From contig VICG01000014.1 of the NCBI GenBank assembly GCA_008692225.1, forward strand, positions 1,861,001 through 1,925,000: a stretch of DNA of 64,000 nt. Direction: 5' to 3'. The notes beneath the pieces were generated by a model. That model made no database searches. It was not told the origin of the DNA and was given only the letters and a program-made list of their open reading frames with translations. A program made the translations under genes and the position numbers. Source of the stretch: Monilinia fructicola (lineage: Eukaryota > Ascomycota > Leotiomycetes > Helotiales > Sclerotiniaceae). Positions 1 through 12,130 of the stretch are shown here, one piece after another; the first letter of the stretch is position 1; each line of letters starts with the position of its first letter.

Positions 1-579
1 AAGAATACTCCCGAGTACGATTCTTGAAGGACTAGTGCTCGTTTGGTTCGCTTGCTCGGCTGATGAAGTCGTGAGTCCTGTTGCTGGAGTTCGAGATGAT
101 GTCGATGATAGGGGTGACGCAACTAATATAGATGGGGGGAGGTATGATGCGGAGGTAGGGTATATAACGTCCGAAATGGATGAATTTGCAGCTACTTTAG
201 ACTGAAATCCAGATGTCGATAATATGGAAGATGTAACACTAGTGGGTAGTGAAGTTGTAGTCTGCGCCAAAGAGTCCGTCTTCTTATTCACAGAAGCTTC
301 TAGAGGTGTTGAAGTCGAGATGGAAACCATGACCGAGGTAGTGATCACAGAGGAGACAGTGAATGTTTGAGTCACTGGTGCTAATACAATATCCTCGAGC
401 CCCCAGCTTTTGTAATATCGTGTCATGGTCATATCATTGCTAATAACGATGCTTGGAGCTGCCGTATGGGTAACAATAGACTGTGTGGTATACTCCGGAA
501 GCGTTTGTGTATATGTTTCTATGGTAGTTCTAATTGAAATTGAAACAATAGAGAAGGCTGAACTTGGATTAGAAGCCAT
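1..579 (-). CDS. Ser/Thr-rich protein, 5' part only (runs off left edge)
   Basis: An open frame starts at the ATG read from 579 to 577 and stays open for 193 codons to the first base of the window, so the stop lies outside. The N-terminus reads MASNPSSAFSIVSISIRT and shows no signal peptide. The rest is very rich in Ser and Thr (runs such as TTTSLPTSVTSS) with few charged residues. The last visible residues (RIVLGSIL) turn hydrophobic, which could be the beginning of a membrane segment. Fungal surface and sensor-like proteins often have a Ser/Thr-rich ectodomain followed by one transmembrane helix, but no named domain is visible. The frame and start are seen; the surface location is inference. 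An upstream exon is possible. Confidence 0.55.
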   Translation of the reverse strand, partial: MASNPSSAFSIVSISIRTTIETYTQTLPEYTTQSIVTHTAAPSIVISNDMTMTRYYKSWGLEDIVLAPVTQTFTVSSVITTSVMVSISTSTPLEASVNKKTDSLAQTTTSLPTSVTSSILSTSGFQSKVAANSSISDVIYPTSASYLPPSILVASPLSSTSSRTPATGLTTSSAEQANQTSTSPSRIVLGSIL

Positions 580-2754
580 GACGAAGTCTTTGTCGATCTG
601 AAGGAGCTAGATAGAAACGAAACTTTGATAGGTAAAGAGAAGGTTCGATATGAAATATTGAAGGGTAGCCTGAGCTTTGGAAATGCTTGAAGAAAATCCC
701 CCCTACAAGTATTGACCAGGGGTACCTTTCAAATTATTAAGAAAGTCGACCTCGGGAAGTAAAGAAGCTATTTTTATCTGCATGATATTCTGCGGCGTCA
801 TCACAAACTTTGCGTGAATGTTGGTGTGATGTTGCAGAATTAAGTCACAATTGGGGTCCAAGAGACTATTTATTGATCGAAACTTGTGCCACACGAAACA
901 AAAGTTATGTGGACAGCGAAATTTGTTCACTCAATATGAGAAGTAAAAGAAGAGTCAGTTCTGGTTTAGGATGGGCAAGATTATAAATTGAAAAGAAAAA
1001 TAGGGGTAAGTATAAGTCCTAGACTCAATGAATCCAACGGGTAGGAATAAAGTAGTGTAAAAAGGCACAAACTCTAGAACAGCTTCCATGGAATGTTGAG
1101 AACTCATTAGTATGAATGTAGACGTACAGATCATAGAAGATAAGACTGCATTTTCACTCACGGATGAACTTAGTATAGTAAAGTCTAGAGGCTAGTTTTC
1201 TCATGATCACAAGTATATATCTACGCGAGAATGAAGAAAACCCTTAGAAAGCTTAAATAGCCCCTGATGACTTCCAACATCTCCTTCGAGCTCAGAAGGG
1301 CAGTTTCCTCCAAATTCTTATAATAGACTCCCAAGCTGTTCTTCTCCTGTCATCATATAAACCGGATACTTTTCAATCGCATTTCCAGTAATATGTGGAT
1401 GTGTAATTTTAGCTCTAGTTAGAAGATTTCTGCATTGATGTCTTCGGGAAAGGTAAAGTCTTGCAGGAAGTCCGCACAACAAGCCCAATACCTCTAAAGT
1501 GTCCGCAAAAATTGCCAAAGTATTCATTCTAAGTATTTTGAAAGTGTAAAATTGAGAGTATTGAGTTATATCTACGACCTTTCAAAAGTAACATGAAGTG
1601 CACCCAAGCAAAAACTGTCAACATCAGAATCAAAATCGTTTATCACTAGTATTAAACAATATTATCTAGAGTCCAAGTTCATCAACATGGTTCCCTTTTC
1701 AGGTTGGATAAATTGATGTTACATTCTGAACTTCGCCACAATCTGAAACCCAAAAGATTTCCCAGAAACATGGCAGAGCTTCCACACGAAACTCTGGTTG
1801 GGGGCCGTCACTCATAGATATTATGTAAGTGATTGAATGCCATTGAATTTCATAGAATCAAATTAGAAACGAAGTAGGAGTCTATTGAGCACTTGGGGCT
1901 TCATCTGCCGATTCCAATTTCTGGTGTGTCGGTAGCATGATGCATGCCGGACTGTATTTCTTTCTCCTAAATTTTTTGAACTGGGGCATAGATATTTCAG
2001 TGGAATGACATGGATATCACCTTGAAGTCTTTCCATGAACCATAACTTCCTCACGCCCCGAACTCAACCGGATGCCCTTACTCTGGGACTATCCGCCTCC
2101 GTCATTGTTGTATCTCCACAATATCAGGGGTAATCCCATTGTTTTCCATAAGTTCATGCACATGATCGCTTGAATCTTCGATATTGTTAGATGAGGGATC
2201 TGTTTCCACTACTGACAGCTTATCGTAATTCTTTCTGTGGCTGTGAAGAAGCTATATCTCAAAGATTGCACATGCAACGGACGCTACTTGCCCAATTGAG
2301 TTCCTACAATTGGACTGGTATTGTTTTTCGAGAGGGCTATTCGATGACCTGAAGATTACTTGATTGTTTCTTGAAGCACAGCTGACATCGAACTGGAGCT
2401 TGGTGCTGCTAGTATCGATGTAGTAGTAAGATGTGTGATTGATTGAGGAACCGAAGATGGAGATCATGATATAGCAGTTGCGAATTCATGGAAGACTTGC
2501 CCAACTTATTGGTTGAATCTGTTGTGATATCCATAGAATTGATTGAGTTGTCTGATGATGCCACAATAACAAGAATTGATACTAATTCTGAGGTATTTTG
2601 GCAATTTTATGAGGTATGAATACCAAGATTTAGACTTGCTTGCTTTGGGAGCAAATGATTTTGATAGTAAGCAACACATTTCAAGACGGGAAAAGTTAAT
2701 TCTGCCAGAAAGTAACTCAATCATAGGAATCTAGATATATTTACCAAGAGAGTG

Positions 2755-2980
2755 TCAAAGAAAACATTTTCTTGGTTCTGGTATTAGGACTGCGGGTCTG
2801 ACTACATCTTCCCTGATCTTCCCATGTACCCCAGAGTGAACAAATAAGAGCGTTGCTAGTATAGATGCATGAACTATAGAGTTAAAACTTATAATCTGTA
2901 GTGCAAGAAGAGCTTGAAGTGATATTGCCATAACAATATCCGCAAGCAAACCGCGCGAGAGTTTTTCCGCAATCCTCGAT
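2755..2980 (-). pseudogene. possible decayed cytochrome P450 fragment (I-helix region)
   Basis: On the minus strand an open stretch of about 70 residues contains ADIVMAISLQALLALQ, then ISFNSIVHAS, then KIREDVVRP. Fungal P450s of the family with a modified I-helix typically carry a segment like LQL-LSFASIHTTS followed some 20 residues later by LREEV. The order and spacing here fit that pattern. No heme-binding FxxGxxxCxG motif, ExxR helix or long open frame follows, so if this is a P450 it is a broken fragment. The similarity is judged by eye and is weak. A chance hydrophobic frame is the alternative. Confidence 0.25.
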
Positions 2981-3306
2981 ATCTATTCCAATCACACCAT
3001 CAGATCAAAAAGCTAGGCTCTAGGTGCTAAATTACAATTCCTCATCGTGTTGATGCTGAAACGTAAGTCTCTACATCAAAATTGTAGCGAGAATCAAAAC
3101 CTCCAACAATCGCCACGATATCCGCTCATATTTCCGCCCAAGCGAGCTCTTCACTCTCTCCAGTGTTGTGAGAAAAGCGACCCAAGATTACTCCATAGGA
3201 AATCTATAATAAACAACAACTAATCCAGCTAAAATCAGCGCGAGTTCGGAACAGCATGTTCTATCCTCTCATCCGCTATGGTACCAAAAATATGACATCA
3301 TGCTAA

Positions 3307-3360
3307 ACGGAAATGCCATGTATGTCATGGCATATTTTCATAATATACATGGCAATCCGT
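3307..3360. repeat. imperfect inverted repeat (hairpin)
   Basis: The arm ACGGAAATGCCATGTAT (3307-3323) is mirrored by its near-perfect reverse complement at 3345-3360. The inner ten bases (3314-3323 and 3345-3354) match perfectly. A second nested palindrome, ATGCCATG/CATGGCAT (3313-3320 and 3326-3333), shares the left arm. The two alternative hairpins compete for the same bases. It could be a remnant of a small foldback element. No flanking duplication was identified. Confidence 0.6.
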
Positions 3361-4683
3361 CAGATTGTTGGCAATATTTATGCAAATCAGAGTTAACACT
3401 AGTAATCCACTTCTTTTAAACTTGGCCTATTGATCTTGGTCTATCAAGCCAGGATTATTCAAGCAAATTAGAAGATCTTGACTTATTCAAATGTACTCGA
3501 GTAGATTCATTAGTATTATCATTGATATCGTTGTTATTATTAGTAATGAAACTATCTAGAATTTGAAGTGGTTAATAGGTTATTATAGAACCAAAGGGCG
3601 CTTTCGATAAAATAGGGGGGCGAAAGCGAGGTAGAGAAGGCAATTCTTTAACGATATAATGAAATAAGTTAAATTGATTTATTTCTGATAAAATAATGAT
3701 GGTGCTGATTATGTTAAAGTGAAGTTGATGATGTTAAAGTTAAATGAAATTGAAGAGTTGAAGTGGGATTGAGAATGGTATAATTATTGATATTTTGAAG
3801 CTATTTTGAGACTAATACAGTATTTTGAAGATCTCTCGATGTAGATGATCGAAAATTCCTATCACCATATATACACTATATCATTAGTTGAAAGGATTCA
3901 GTGTTAGTATGGCATATTGCTATAATTGTGATACCCTGGGGATCCCCAGCTAGCTGGTTCATCATATATACGTACTATAAATGATATAATTAGAGTCCGA
4001 AACAAATAGCAGGCCCGTGAGAGATATCTCAAGCAACTACTCACAACTGGTTCAAATCCCATCCAACTCACCCAGTCACGTGAATATCATACTTAGGGGA
4101 TTAGGTGTCGTGAATTAGACAAATATGAGATAACTCTTATCTGCAGAATGGCATGCTTAGATACTTGGATAAAGATACTAGAAGCATCGAGTTTCGCTTT
4201 GCCTTTGAGTGTGTATGGCTGTGTGTTTGTAAGGAACCAGGATCACGATTCCCAAGTTAAGAAGATGATGATAGGGGATGATAGGATTTGGGATATAGAA
4301 GTTTTGACGTGATATGAGTTCATATTAGTCTAGATAACTACCTCATATCCTTCCCTTCCTTGTTATGACTCGTGATCTTGAAAAATTGCCCAACATTCAG
4401 ACCGCTATCTAACATCTCAACCACCAGAAGAACAGGCTGAAGTTTTCCGAGGCGCTGAAATTCAAATGTTGGCTGTGTGATGGGTTTCAAAATTTGGGGT
4501 TCTTTGGTTGTGTATTGGCTCTTTTTAAGAATCTCTAAAGTTAGCTTGGGTGGTTTAGATTGGCTTGGATATTGAAGTGTTACGAAGCAGCGAGTCCAGC
4601 GAGACCATTGAATAAAAGCCGAGACTCCCTCTGGTATAGATATAATACCCACATCAAACCTTACGCAAGAAGCCACAGATAAA

Positions 4684-5634
4684 CTAGATCATAAAGCCTC
4701 CTGCTCCAAAACACGCCCTACACACACCACTATCACAACAATACGGCCGCGACGAGAAACCCGAATTCAAAAGACTCCCAACCACAGTTGGTATGTTCCT
4801 CACCAAAGAAACCAAACGTGGAGGCGTCCATGCTCTCAAAGATTCTGGCGATCCACATACTTTGATAGCCCCCAAGTCGGAAAACAGGAGCAGTTCTCTG
4901 GGGAGACCACTAGCTTCCCGCAGATCATCGTGGACAATCTGATGTGGGATAACATGGCGCAACGTTGCGACCGTGCGGGCAAATCTCGAGATCGCGACAC
5001 AGAGAGTGCATTGTTGATGCGGGGACAGATCGTTCCAATCGAAAGGGCTCGGGTCAGCGAAAGATGTTCTGGATCCGGTGCGGTACGGAGTGATGTTACG
5101 GGGTACTATGAATAGAGTCACAGACTTAAGTGGGTGAGGGGGTCTTGTGATTCCTTGTATCCATGAGCGTACGGCTAGTGGTAGACCTGTTGAAGAAAAG
5201 TTGATGTCGATATGTGAGTCGTCGAAGGCGATGTGCTGGAGTTGGGAACGATGCATCCCTTCCAAAAGCTTTTTCTGCATAGGGAGAGAGTAGGGACCGA
5301 CGGGACAGATGGTATCGCATGCGGAGTTTGTGTAGAATCGAGGTAAGAGGGTGATGGAGAAAAACCGGAAAGTATAGCTGGCTCCAACGGCTCGCTTAAA
5401 GTGCTTCTTTGCCTCTGAGCGAGCTCCTTTACAGACGCTGAAAAGGGCGGGTATAGGGATGTCGCTTCGGAATCTGTACAGGGGATGCTCTTGGAATTCT
5501 CCAGTGATCGAGCGTTTGAGACTATGTAGACGCTTGACTGCAATTGGTATGGTGCGATGGTTAAATGATGCGAATAGCCATATGAGTTGCCGAAGTTCAA
5601 ATGGTAGTTCCGGAAATCTGGTAAAAGTAGGCAT
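4684..5634 (-). CDS. 2EXR-domain protein, distant member
   Basis: A single-exon gene of 316 aa starts at the ATG at 5634. The N-terminus FTRFPELPFELRQLIWLFA, followed by HRTIPI, then IPALFSVCKGARSEAKKHF, and later NSACDTICPVG, is the layout of the fungal 2EXR family. That family is F-box-like at its N-terminus and is named for two Glu-x-Arg motifs. Here the first motif is ELR and the second is degenerate (GAR). The function of the family is unknown. It differs from the 2EXR genes at 44-56 kb by ending in a Cys-rich tail (CCDSGVCRACFG) instead of the PxWL...DTW tail those four share, so it is probably an older separate lineage. An unspliced frame of 112 codons follows immediately downstream but lacks an ATG start and is not included. 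Confidence 0.8.
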   Translation of the reverse strand: MPTFTRFPELPFELRQLIWLFASFNHRTIPIAVKRLHSLKRSITGEFQEHPLYRFRSDIPIPALFSVCKGARSEAKKHFKRAVGASYTFRFFSITLLPRFYTNSACDTICPVGPYSLPMQKKLLEGMHRSQLQHIAFDDSHIDINFSSTGLPLAVRSWIQGITRPPHPLKSVTLFIVPRNITPYRTGSRTSFADPSPFDWNDLSPHQQCTLCVAISRFARTVATLRHVIPHQIVHDDLREASGLPRELLLFSDLGAIKVCGSPESLRAWTPPRLVSLVRNIPTVVGSLLNSGFSSRPYCCDSGVCRACFGAGGFMI

Positions 5635-5699
5635 ATTCTTAGTGAGAAGACCCTTCCAGTTGATCCAGTGTCCCGAATAAATTTAGACAGCTAGGTGCA

Positions 5700-6735
5700 A
5701 GTTCCCGTCAAGGACAGTAGAAAGACGTTGATAAATGACGATAACTTGAGATCTTTGAAATCCTTGTCGTTAGGTATTGAAAGGTTTCGACGAAGGAAGT
5801 AGGATTTATATTGATAGAGAAAACTGAATGACCAAATGAACAGCCTCAGGAAAAGTGTCCCTTAAATAGGTAGATATTGAAGAGTTTAGCCGTGCAGGCA
5901 GACGCTAGAGCAGGTATACAGCAGCATGTATATAACCGATCACCAATTCACCGTATTCCAATTCATGCTGGCTACACCGTATGAACAAAACTAGAACCCT
6001 CCATTCCAGCAGAGCTACTCAAGTGAATCCGAACACCATTCTTCCCACAACACCAATCTATCAACCCTACACATTAATTCTCATCGCCCATCTCCACCTA
6101 CAAGTGAAATGTGAAAAAAACTCCCTTCCTTTTCCCTTGCAACAAATCATCTACAGCCAACAACCCAACACCAATTTTAATACCAAGTTCCTCGCCGTCA
6201 TGGTTTCCAAAACAGCATACCCCGATCATAAAATCACGGAGCTAACACCCAGGGTTGCGCACACGTACCCTACCCGAGTCATCTCACCTCTACAGGCTCA
6301 CCACCCCAGGGTAACTACTCTACCTGTACAAATACAACACGGTATACCCTAACCTTTACCCGAGCCCGCTAGCCCGCTAGCCCCAGAACAAAAACCCAGA
6401 ACCTTAATATCAAAAGAGAAAAGTCATCTATAGACCACCTCCCGAAAAAGCCAGTGTACCTACCAACGTGATTTTAACATCGCGCATAAACCCAGCATAC
6501 ACACTCTCTCGCCGTTTCCGGGAGCGTTGCCTTGTAAGACTTACATACAACAGAGCAAGACAGGATGATGAGAATGAGTTACCGAACAAGCTACAATATG
6601 ATGGATGGATATTTCTCCGGTCAATATTGGGAAACTGCTGAGAGATAGATATGTACTCATATATGAACATAGTATTGAAATAAGAAAACACCATCGAATA
6701 CTCACATCTACCATCTACCATCTACCACCAAAGCC
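5700..6735. other. intergenic region
   Basis: No supported gene. The only frames are short and Pro/Thr-rich or Ile-rich, as expected by chance in pyrimidine-rich DNA. It lies between the divergent upstream side of the 2EXR gene and the 3' end of the Zn2Cys6 regulator. Confidence 0.6.
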
Positions 6736-6739
6736 ATCC

Positions 6740-9700
6740 TCAAAACGCAAATCCAAAACCAGCAGACCCATTCCCAACACCCCCAACTCCCGACCCCCCC
6801 ATCCAATCCCCCGCATTCAACCAATCCACCTGTCCCCACATCTCCTCCATGCCAATCCCCTCCAACGACTCCAACCCCATATCAAGATCCAAACTTGTCG
6901 AAAACCCACCGTCTAAACCTGTTGGTTCCGTCTGTGAGGAATGGACGAGTGGCGGTGCAAAATTAAGATCCATATTATTCCAGGCGTGAGGGGCTGGGCC
7001 TATCATTTCCGTGTTCCCAGTTGCACTCGTAGAAGCCTCGATTTCCATGAGTGTTGGATTTATGGCGCCCTGACTACCAACTGATTGATCTTCCCGAGAA
7101 TGATGTCTCTCCTTTCCTTTCTCCCTCTCAACTTCCCGATTCATCTCCCCGCCATCAAGAACCCACTTCAATACCCTTCCCACCACCCCCCTAACCCTTT
7201 TCAACAACGCATAATTCCCATCCGTCTGCCGCACCCAATCTAAGAACGCCGCAAAAAGGGTTAATTTCTGTATGGCCACACTTTTCGGAAATCTGGTTGC
7301 CCTTTCCCCCCTCTCATGTTCCGTCCTTGTGTTTTCGGACTTTGTCGACGTAAGTTTAAGTAACTCAACACATATAACTCCTGCGGCGGGAATGCCATAA
7401 TTGGTAACGAACCAATCGAAACAATATTCGAATCCGACTAATGCGTCACGCTTCTCCCACATCATGATGACCTTTTCCAGCATCTCCATAGCTGTATCGA
7501 GTAAGCCTTGATTATAATTCCCTTCTAGATGATTGGCAAGCGCTAGACGATGCAGGAGAAAAGTATTTTGCAACGTTTCCAAACGTGTACTGAGCTGCAC
7601 AAGAAGTAATCGGCCTGTAGATGCTACATTGAATTGAAATTGCGGTGGACGACTTTGAGAAAGTGAGGATGCTCGAGCGAGGAGGGAATCGATACGTTCC
7701 CTGCTAACTTGCACATCGACTCCTAATGCTCCCTCCAAGATCTCCTCTTTGACCATGTAGTTTTGTAAACTAACTCTATAATAAGTGCCACAATGAATCT
7801 CCCCTTTCTTGTTCCATCCATGTTCGTCGCAATTAGCGATCGCCTGTTGCATTTCTGTCCGGGGGAGAAAGAGTTCTGTTTCTGAGAGATCTGATGGCAT
7901 TTGAAGTCTGCAGTAGAGACGAGGTATACCAGGTGGAGTGCCGTTGAGAGCAGATGAACATTTATCCATTGAATAAACGGAGGCAAACACTCTACGTTTG
8001 TATTCAGCAGCAGTTGTTAAGAGATGCGGAGGAATATGGGGAAGTCGGTGAAGTCCAATTGCGCAGGCTGATGTGATCATGTTTCCATGACGATTAAGAT
8101 TTCCATAGCCTTTTTGTTTGGGATTTTATCAGTATATATTCAACACAAGGGAAAGGTCAAGAGCAAATCTCTAGAACAGGATGTGAAGAAAAACATACAC
8201 TCATCTCCGACAACTGAACTCTCCAGAACAAAAATGGCCACGCGAAACGCAACCACAATCTCATTGACTGTATCCGTACAATCACACATTTTCCCCATAA
8301 CATCTGCACACTCATTCATTCTCCAACTGGTCTGCCGCCTATTCCTCCCATGATTTTCCTCTTTCTGAAACAATGGATCTCCATCCGCCAAACTCTGATA
8401 TGCTCTTCCTATAAAACAAAATAGGAGCCCAATGGCTTCAAATCGAATGTTCGATCCACTGAAAGTGTCAAGCCATGCAATACCATCATCTGGAGATGGC
8501 GGTAATGGAGTTTCTTCATTTTTAAGTAATGTTTCAACGAAAGGAATAAACTTTTCTTTGCTTCGAGGTTCGGCTAGAACTGAGCCAAATGTGCTGTAGA
8601 TAGTCGTAACCAGATATTTGATCATGAATTCAGGCATAATTGAAAATTCAACGAGATCATGATAACGTTCTAGAAGTCGATTACAACTTGAAAGGGATGG
8701 TATATTCCAAAGCGCTTTGGTAATCATCTCGCATCTAACTGAGTATGAAGTTGGTCGATTTCTTCCTAGCTTTAGTGACGTTAATAAGTGATTTCGTAGA
8801 GTTCAAAAATCAAACAAAATATCAACAGGAATGTGATAAAACAAACAGATCAAAAATAGGGAGAGTTTGAAATTAGGCCCCTTGATTAGGCGATACAGTA
8901 TATCATATTGCTGTCAAACATAAAATCATGTAATTACAGCATACACATATTACTGCAAAAGAGAAATGGCATGCATGTCCTCGTGCCAATGGCAGGTGGA
9001 TAGCTGAAGAATTCAAAGGTCCTTCCAATACAGCAAAAAGAAAGAAAATTTCAAATGAACATAGACCGAATTATCTGGAATAGCCAATTGATTATCTTCA
9101 GTCATTTCACAAAATTTCAATCTTACCCAAAGAATTGAGGATCAAAGTTCATAGAGACGGCAACTGCCTTTATTTCTCCGCATGACTCTCATCTCGTCTA
9201 CTCTCGTTATCTCCCCAACTGCTTAACACATGATGATGTATTATCTCCCTCCCAAAAGACGCCTCATTGCAAAGCACCAAATAATCAAATGAAAGCAAAA
9301 AGAAGCAAAAACTCACAAGCGGCTGACCAAAAGGCCACGAACTCGGGTTTCTCCTCCCCTCCTCCCCAATATCCAACATACCCCCCAAAGCCTCATTACC
9401 CATCCTCTCATCCCTGAATCTCGTTCCCACCGGCCCATCTTTCGATATATCTCCCGAAGATTTAACATCCCATTCATCAGTACCCCCACTTCCCCCATCC
9501 CTAAATACAGCCCCAAAACTAGTAGGACCCCAATATCTCCTACTTCTCGGATAGATTGCGCCGCTCCAATTATTATGCACCGTAGGAATCCCGAATGTTG
9601 AATTTTGTATGTTGGGGCGCGTCTGTTTGTTATGTTCACGGCGGGGATGGGGCGAGCTACAGCCGCGGGAGGAACGATAGACTGAGGTTGTGGGTGGTTT

Positions 9701-10276
9701 TGTTGCGGGAAAACCAGTTAGATTTTGAGTTGCTGATTGGTTTTTGGTCGTAGGTTCAGTACCGACAAATGGGGTAGCCCGCAAGGTTGTGGGATCGTTG
9801 GTAATTGGATTCACATTACCATTCCGAATATTCATTTCTTCTCCTATTCTCCCTTCCTCCCTCTCTTCATCTCTCATGATAGCCGCATCAGCCAATCCAT
9901 CCAAGCCTGCTCCCCCTCCAATTCTACCATCCAACCTTCTCCGTTTCTCAACCCTACCCCCACTTCCCACTTCCCCACCCCCATCCCTTACCCCCCGCTC
10001 GATACCACCATCACTCCCCACCATCTTCCCACCCTTTCCCCGACTCATAGGCGCGGGATGATACCAACACCTACTTTCCAAGCCCCTCCTAACACACCTC
10101 CCACAACACGGTTGTTCATGACCACAAGCCAATTTTCCCACCCTACAAGGTTCACACGAGGGAAGTTTACCATTCCTGCGAAGAGTGGGTTTTGGTGAAT
10201 CATGAGCCTGGGTCGAATCATGACCTGGAGACGCTAACTCATAACCATGAGCCACCGCCAACCCATCCCGCCGCAT
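6740..10276 (-). CDS. Zn2Cys6 fungal transcription factor (multi-exon)
   Basis: This is a nuclear DNA-binding regulator of unknown target. The first exon, from the ATG at 10276 (MRRDGLAVAHGYEL) to 9317, holds a complete binuclear zinc cluster: Cys41, 44, 51, 58, 61 and 70, spacing C-x2-C-x6-C-x6-C-x2-C-x8-C. It also holds a family signature RRYWGPTSFGAVF and ends at a GTGAGT donor after GQPL. A later exon ending at 8199 carries KALWNIPSLSSCNRLLERYH, the start of the middle homology region. Its donor GTATGT joins, through a 131-bp intron, to the last exon 8067-6740, giving continuous ...VGDES-CAIGLHRL. The C-terminus is Gly- and acid-rich and may be an activation domain. The join between 9317 and about 8738 is unresolved; a small exon near 9130-9165 (NFDPQFFG) is possible. 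A hydrophobic stretch upstream of the chosen Met is taken as 5' UTR. Confidence 0.8.
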
Positions 10277-10339
10277 TATAACCACGAAAAAGAAACCAAA
10301 TCCCAATATCGCATACAGACTAAACAACAACCCGAGATC

Positions 10340-12125
10340 TCATCCCAATCCCATTCCAATATCCCCCCACCAAACTAGATTAGATCAACACAACAAACCC
10401 ACACCAAGAAGATAACTTCAATCCCAAGCAATCAGCTAGGCCAACTCATCGAGCGAGACCGCTTACTCGACCGCAGAGAGATGTAGATATCGGTATTGAT
10501 TGGTATTGGAATTGCATCAAGACCAAGGACCCGACCCAACAAACCAACGCCCTAAGCCCGAACAGAACCAAGCAACCACACCTCACCTCGACTCCAAGAT
10601 CAAGATCGAGGTCAAGATTAAAATTAACTTCTAACACTCCCCCAGGAATGAGATAAGACCTGGTTACTCGATATCAAGAAAAAGCCCCAACCTTGTGCGA
10701 CTAAAGCTAACAGAGTAAAAGCCCTACCATCACCATCACCAAAAGCTCACCAAAAGCTCAAACAGAACACGTCAAACAAGAATTCGAGATTTTCTCCTCA
10801 AGAATGCACTGTGGGTAGGTAGGAAGGAAGGTAGAACTATTATCAGTAAGCAACAGATATCGCATCACATCGCGTCGCAGCGCATCGCATCGCAAGTTAC
10901 AACATCCCTTGCAACGCCGCTTGACGCACGTGCGTGCGCTTATCTTATGAGTTGGAGAACCGAGGTAAGTCCGAGGATTCCGTTTATCCCATTACATACT
11001 TGTACGTCCCTTCGTTAATTATCTTCTTCTACTTCCCGGTCATCACATTACAGACAAATCGCACGTTTCATATCCTACAATGCTTCCTTTTTGAATGAAG
11101 ATTATACGAAAATTTTACGACGTGTATATGAGATGGAACATACATAGATCAATATATTGATATATTCATTCATTGTTCAATCAAGGAAGATCATATTCAC
11201 ATTCACATTCACACTCACATTGTCTTCACACCTTCACTCATCGATCATCAGATGATATTTCGTTGTGATTGATTGATCTCATAATACTTATGCATTCGAT
11301 ATCATTATGAGGGTCAAGTAGAGATGTATGAATCCCCAATCCATTTTCCTATCGTTGGTATGGCTGAATCAATTGCTTACGTTGTTCCTCTCCATCATTC
11401 ATCTGGTTAGAGGAAATTTTTGCTCTCTCATACCATTTTGATTATTCATCAAATAATCCACCTTTGATTGTTCTTGCTTGCTCGCCCGCAAAAATAATCA
11501 TTCACACTACCACCGATATCATACACCTCGTCCCAATCATCTCATCCCCTCCCAATTAGGCACCCCCACACCTGGTCATCCCATCGCCGCAAGAACTGGT
11601 AAAACGTGCGAGATGTAAGTAAGCAACTAACTAAATCAAAATCCTCCTACCAAAATAAAAGAGTAAGATGATCAATGATTGGGATCAAGGTTCACTATCA
11701 ACCCGTACGGAAGTAGCATGTGTAAAAGGAAAATTCAATCATCCCCCACCCCTTCATCTCATCTCCCCATTACCCCCCTTCCCTCATGTCAATAATGTTT
11801 TGAAAATGCATAAAGCATCTGCTGAAAAATTGAAACCTATTGACTGATTCCCATCAATTGCGTAGCCATCTCAAATACCAATCTCTTGAACCTTGCAAGA
11901 AAGACCAACAAATGTAAGTCAATGATTGAGAAGTATAGTATCAAATGGAAATGTCGATGGATTTTTGAAAGTATTGTATTGTACAACGTACTCGTGAGTG
12001 TGCGGGAAGAAAGGTAATGTACAAGTTGAGAGATTGTTTTCTGTTCAAGTTGTCGCAAGATTCCCCATGTCTGATAGGGAAATGCGAGCTGTTGTTTTGG
12101 CCGGCAGAGGTGGAGTCAATGTAGA
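10340..12125. other. intergenic region upstream of the Zn2Cys6 gene
   Basis: No gene is seen. The DNA is pyrimidine-biased with short repeats, including tandem ATCGCATCGCGTCG-type steps near 10.86-10.90 kb and a run of CACATT repeats near 11.2 kb. It probably contains the promoter of the Zn2Cys6 gene and the 3' flank of the bromodomain gene. No specific site can be assigned. Confidence 0.5.
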
Positions 12126-12130
12126 TAAGA

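Larger units (their letters stand above)
600..4330. other. gene-poor spacer
   Basis: There is no intact gene here. Open frames are short (under about 75 codons), mostly on the minus strand, and begin at non-ATG codons in several cases. The stretch contains a possible decayed P450 piece near 2.75-2.98 kb, a hairpin at 3307-3360 and two overlapping palindromes at 3936-3956. From about 3.5 kb the base composition becomes AT-rich. Confidence 0.6.

Noticed and set aside
4040..4080. GGTTCAAATCC, a B-box-like string
   Set aside because: The flanking bases do not form a T-arm or acceptor stem.
4338..4676. 112-codon frame just downstream of the first 2EXR gene
   Set aside because: It begins at GTG, not ATG. 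It follows the 2EXR stop by a few bases in another frame, and no splice or family features were found.
10446..10637. 63-codon frame rich in Leu/Asp upstream of the Zn2Cys6 gene
   Set aside because: It arises from AAGATCGAGGTC-type repeats and starts at a non-ATG-supported position with no homology recognised.
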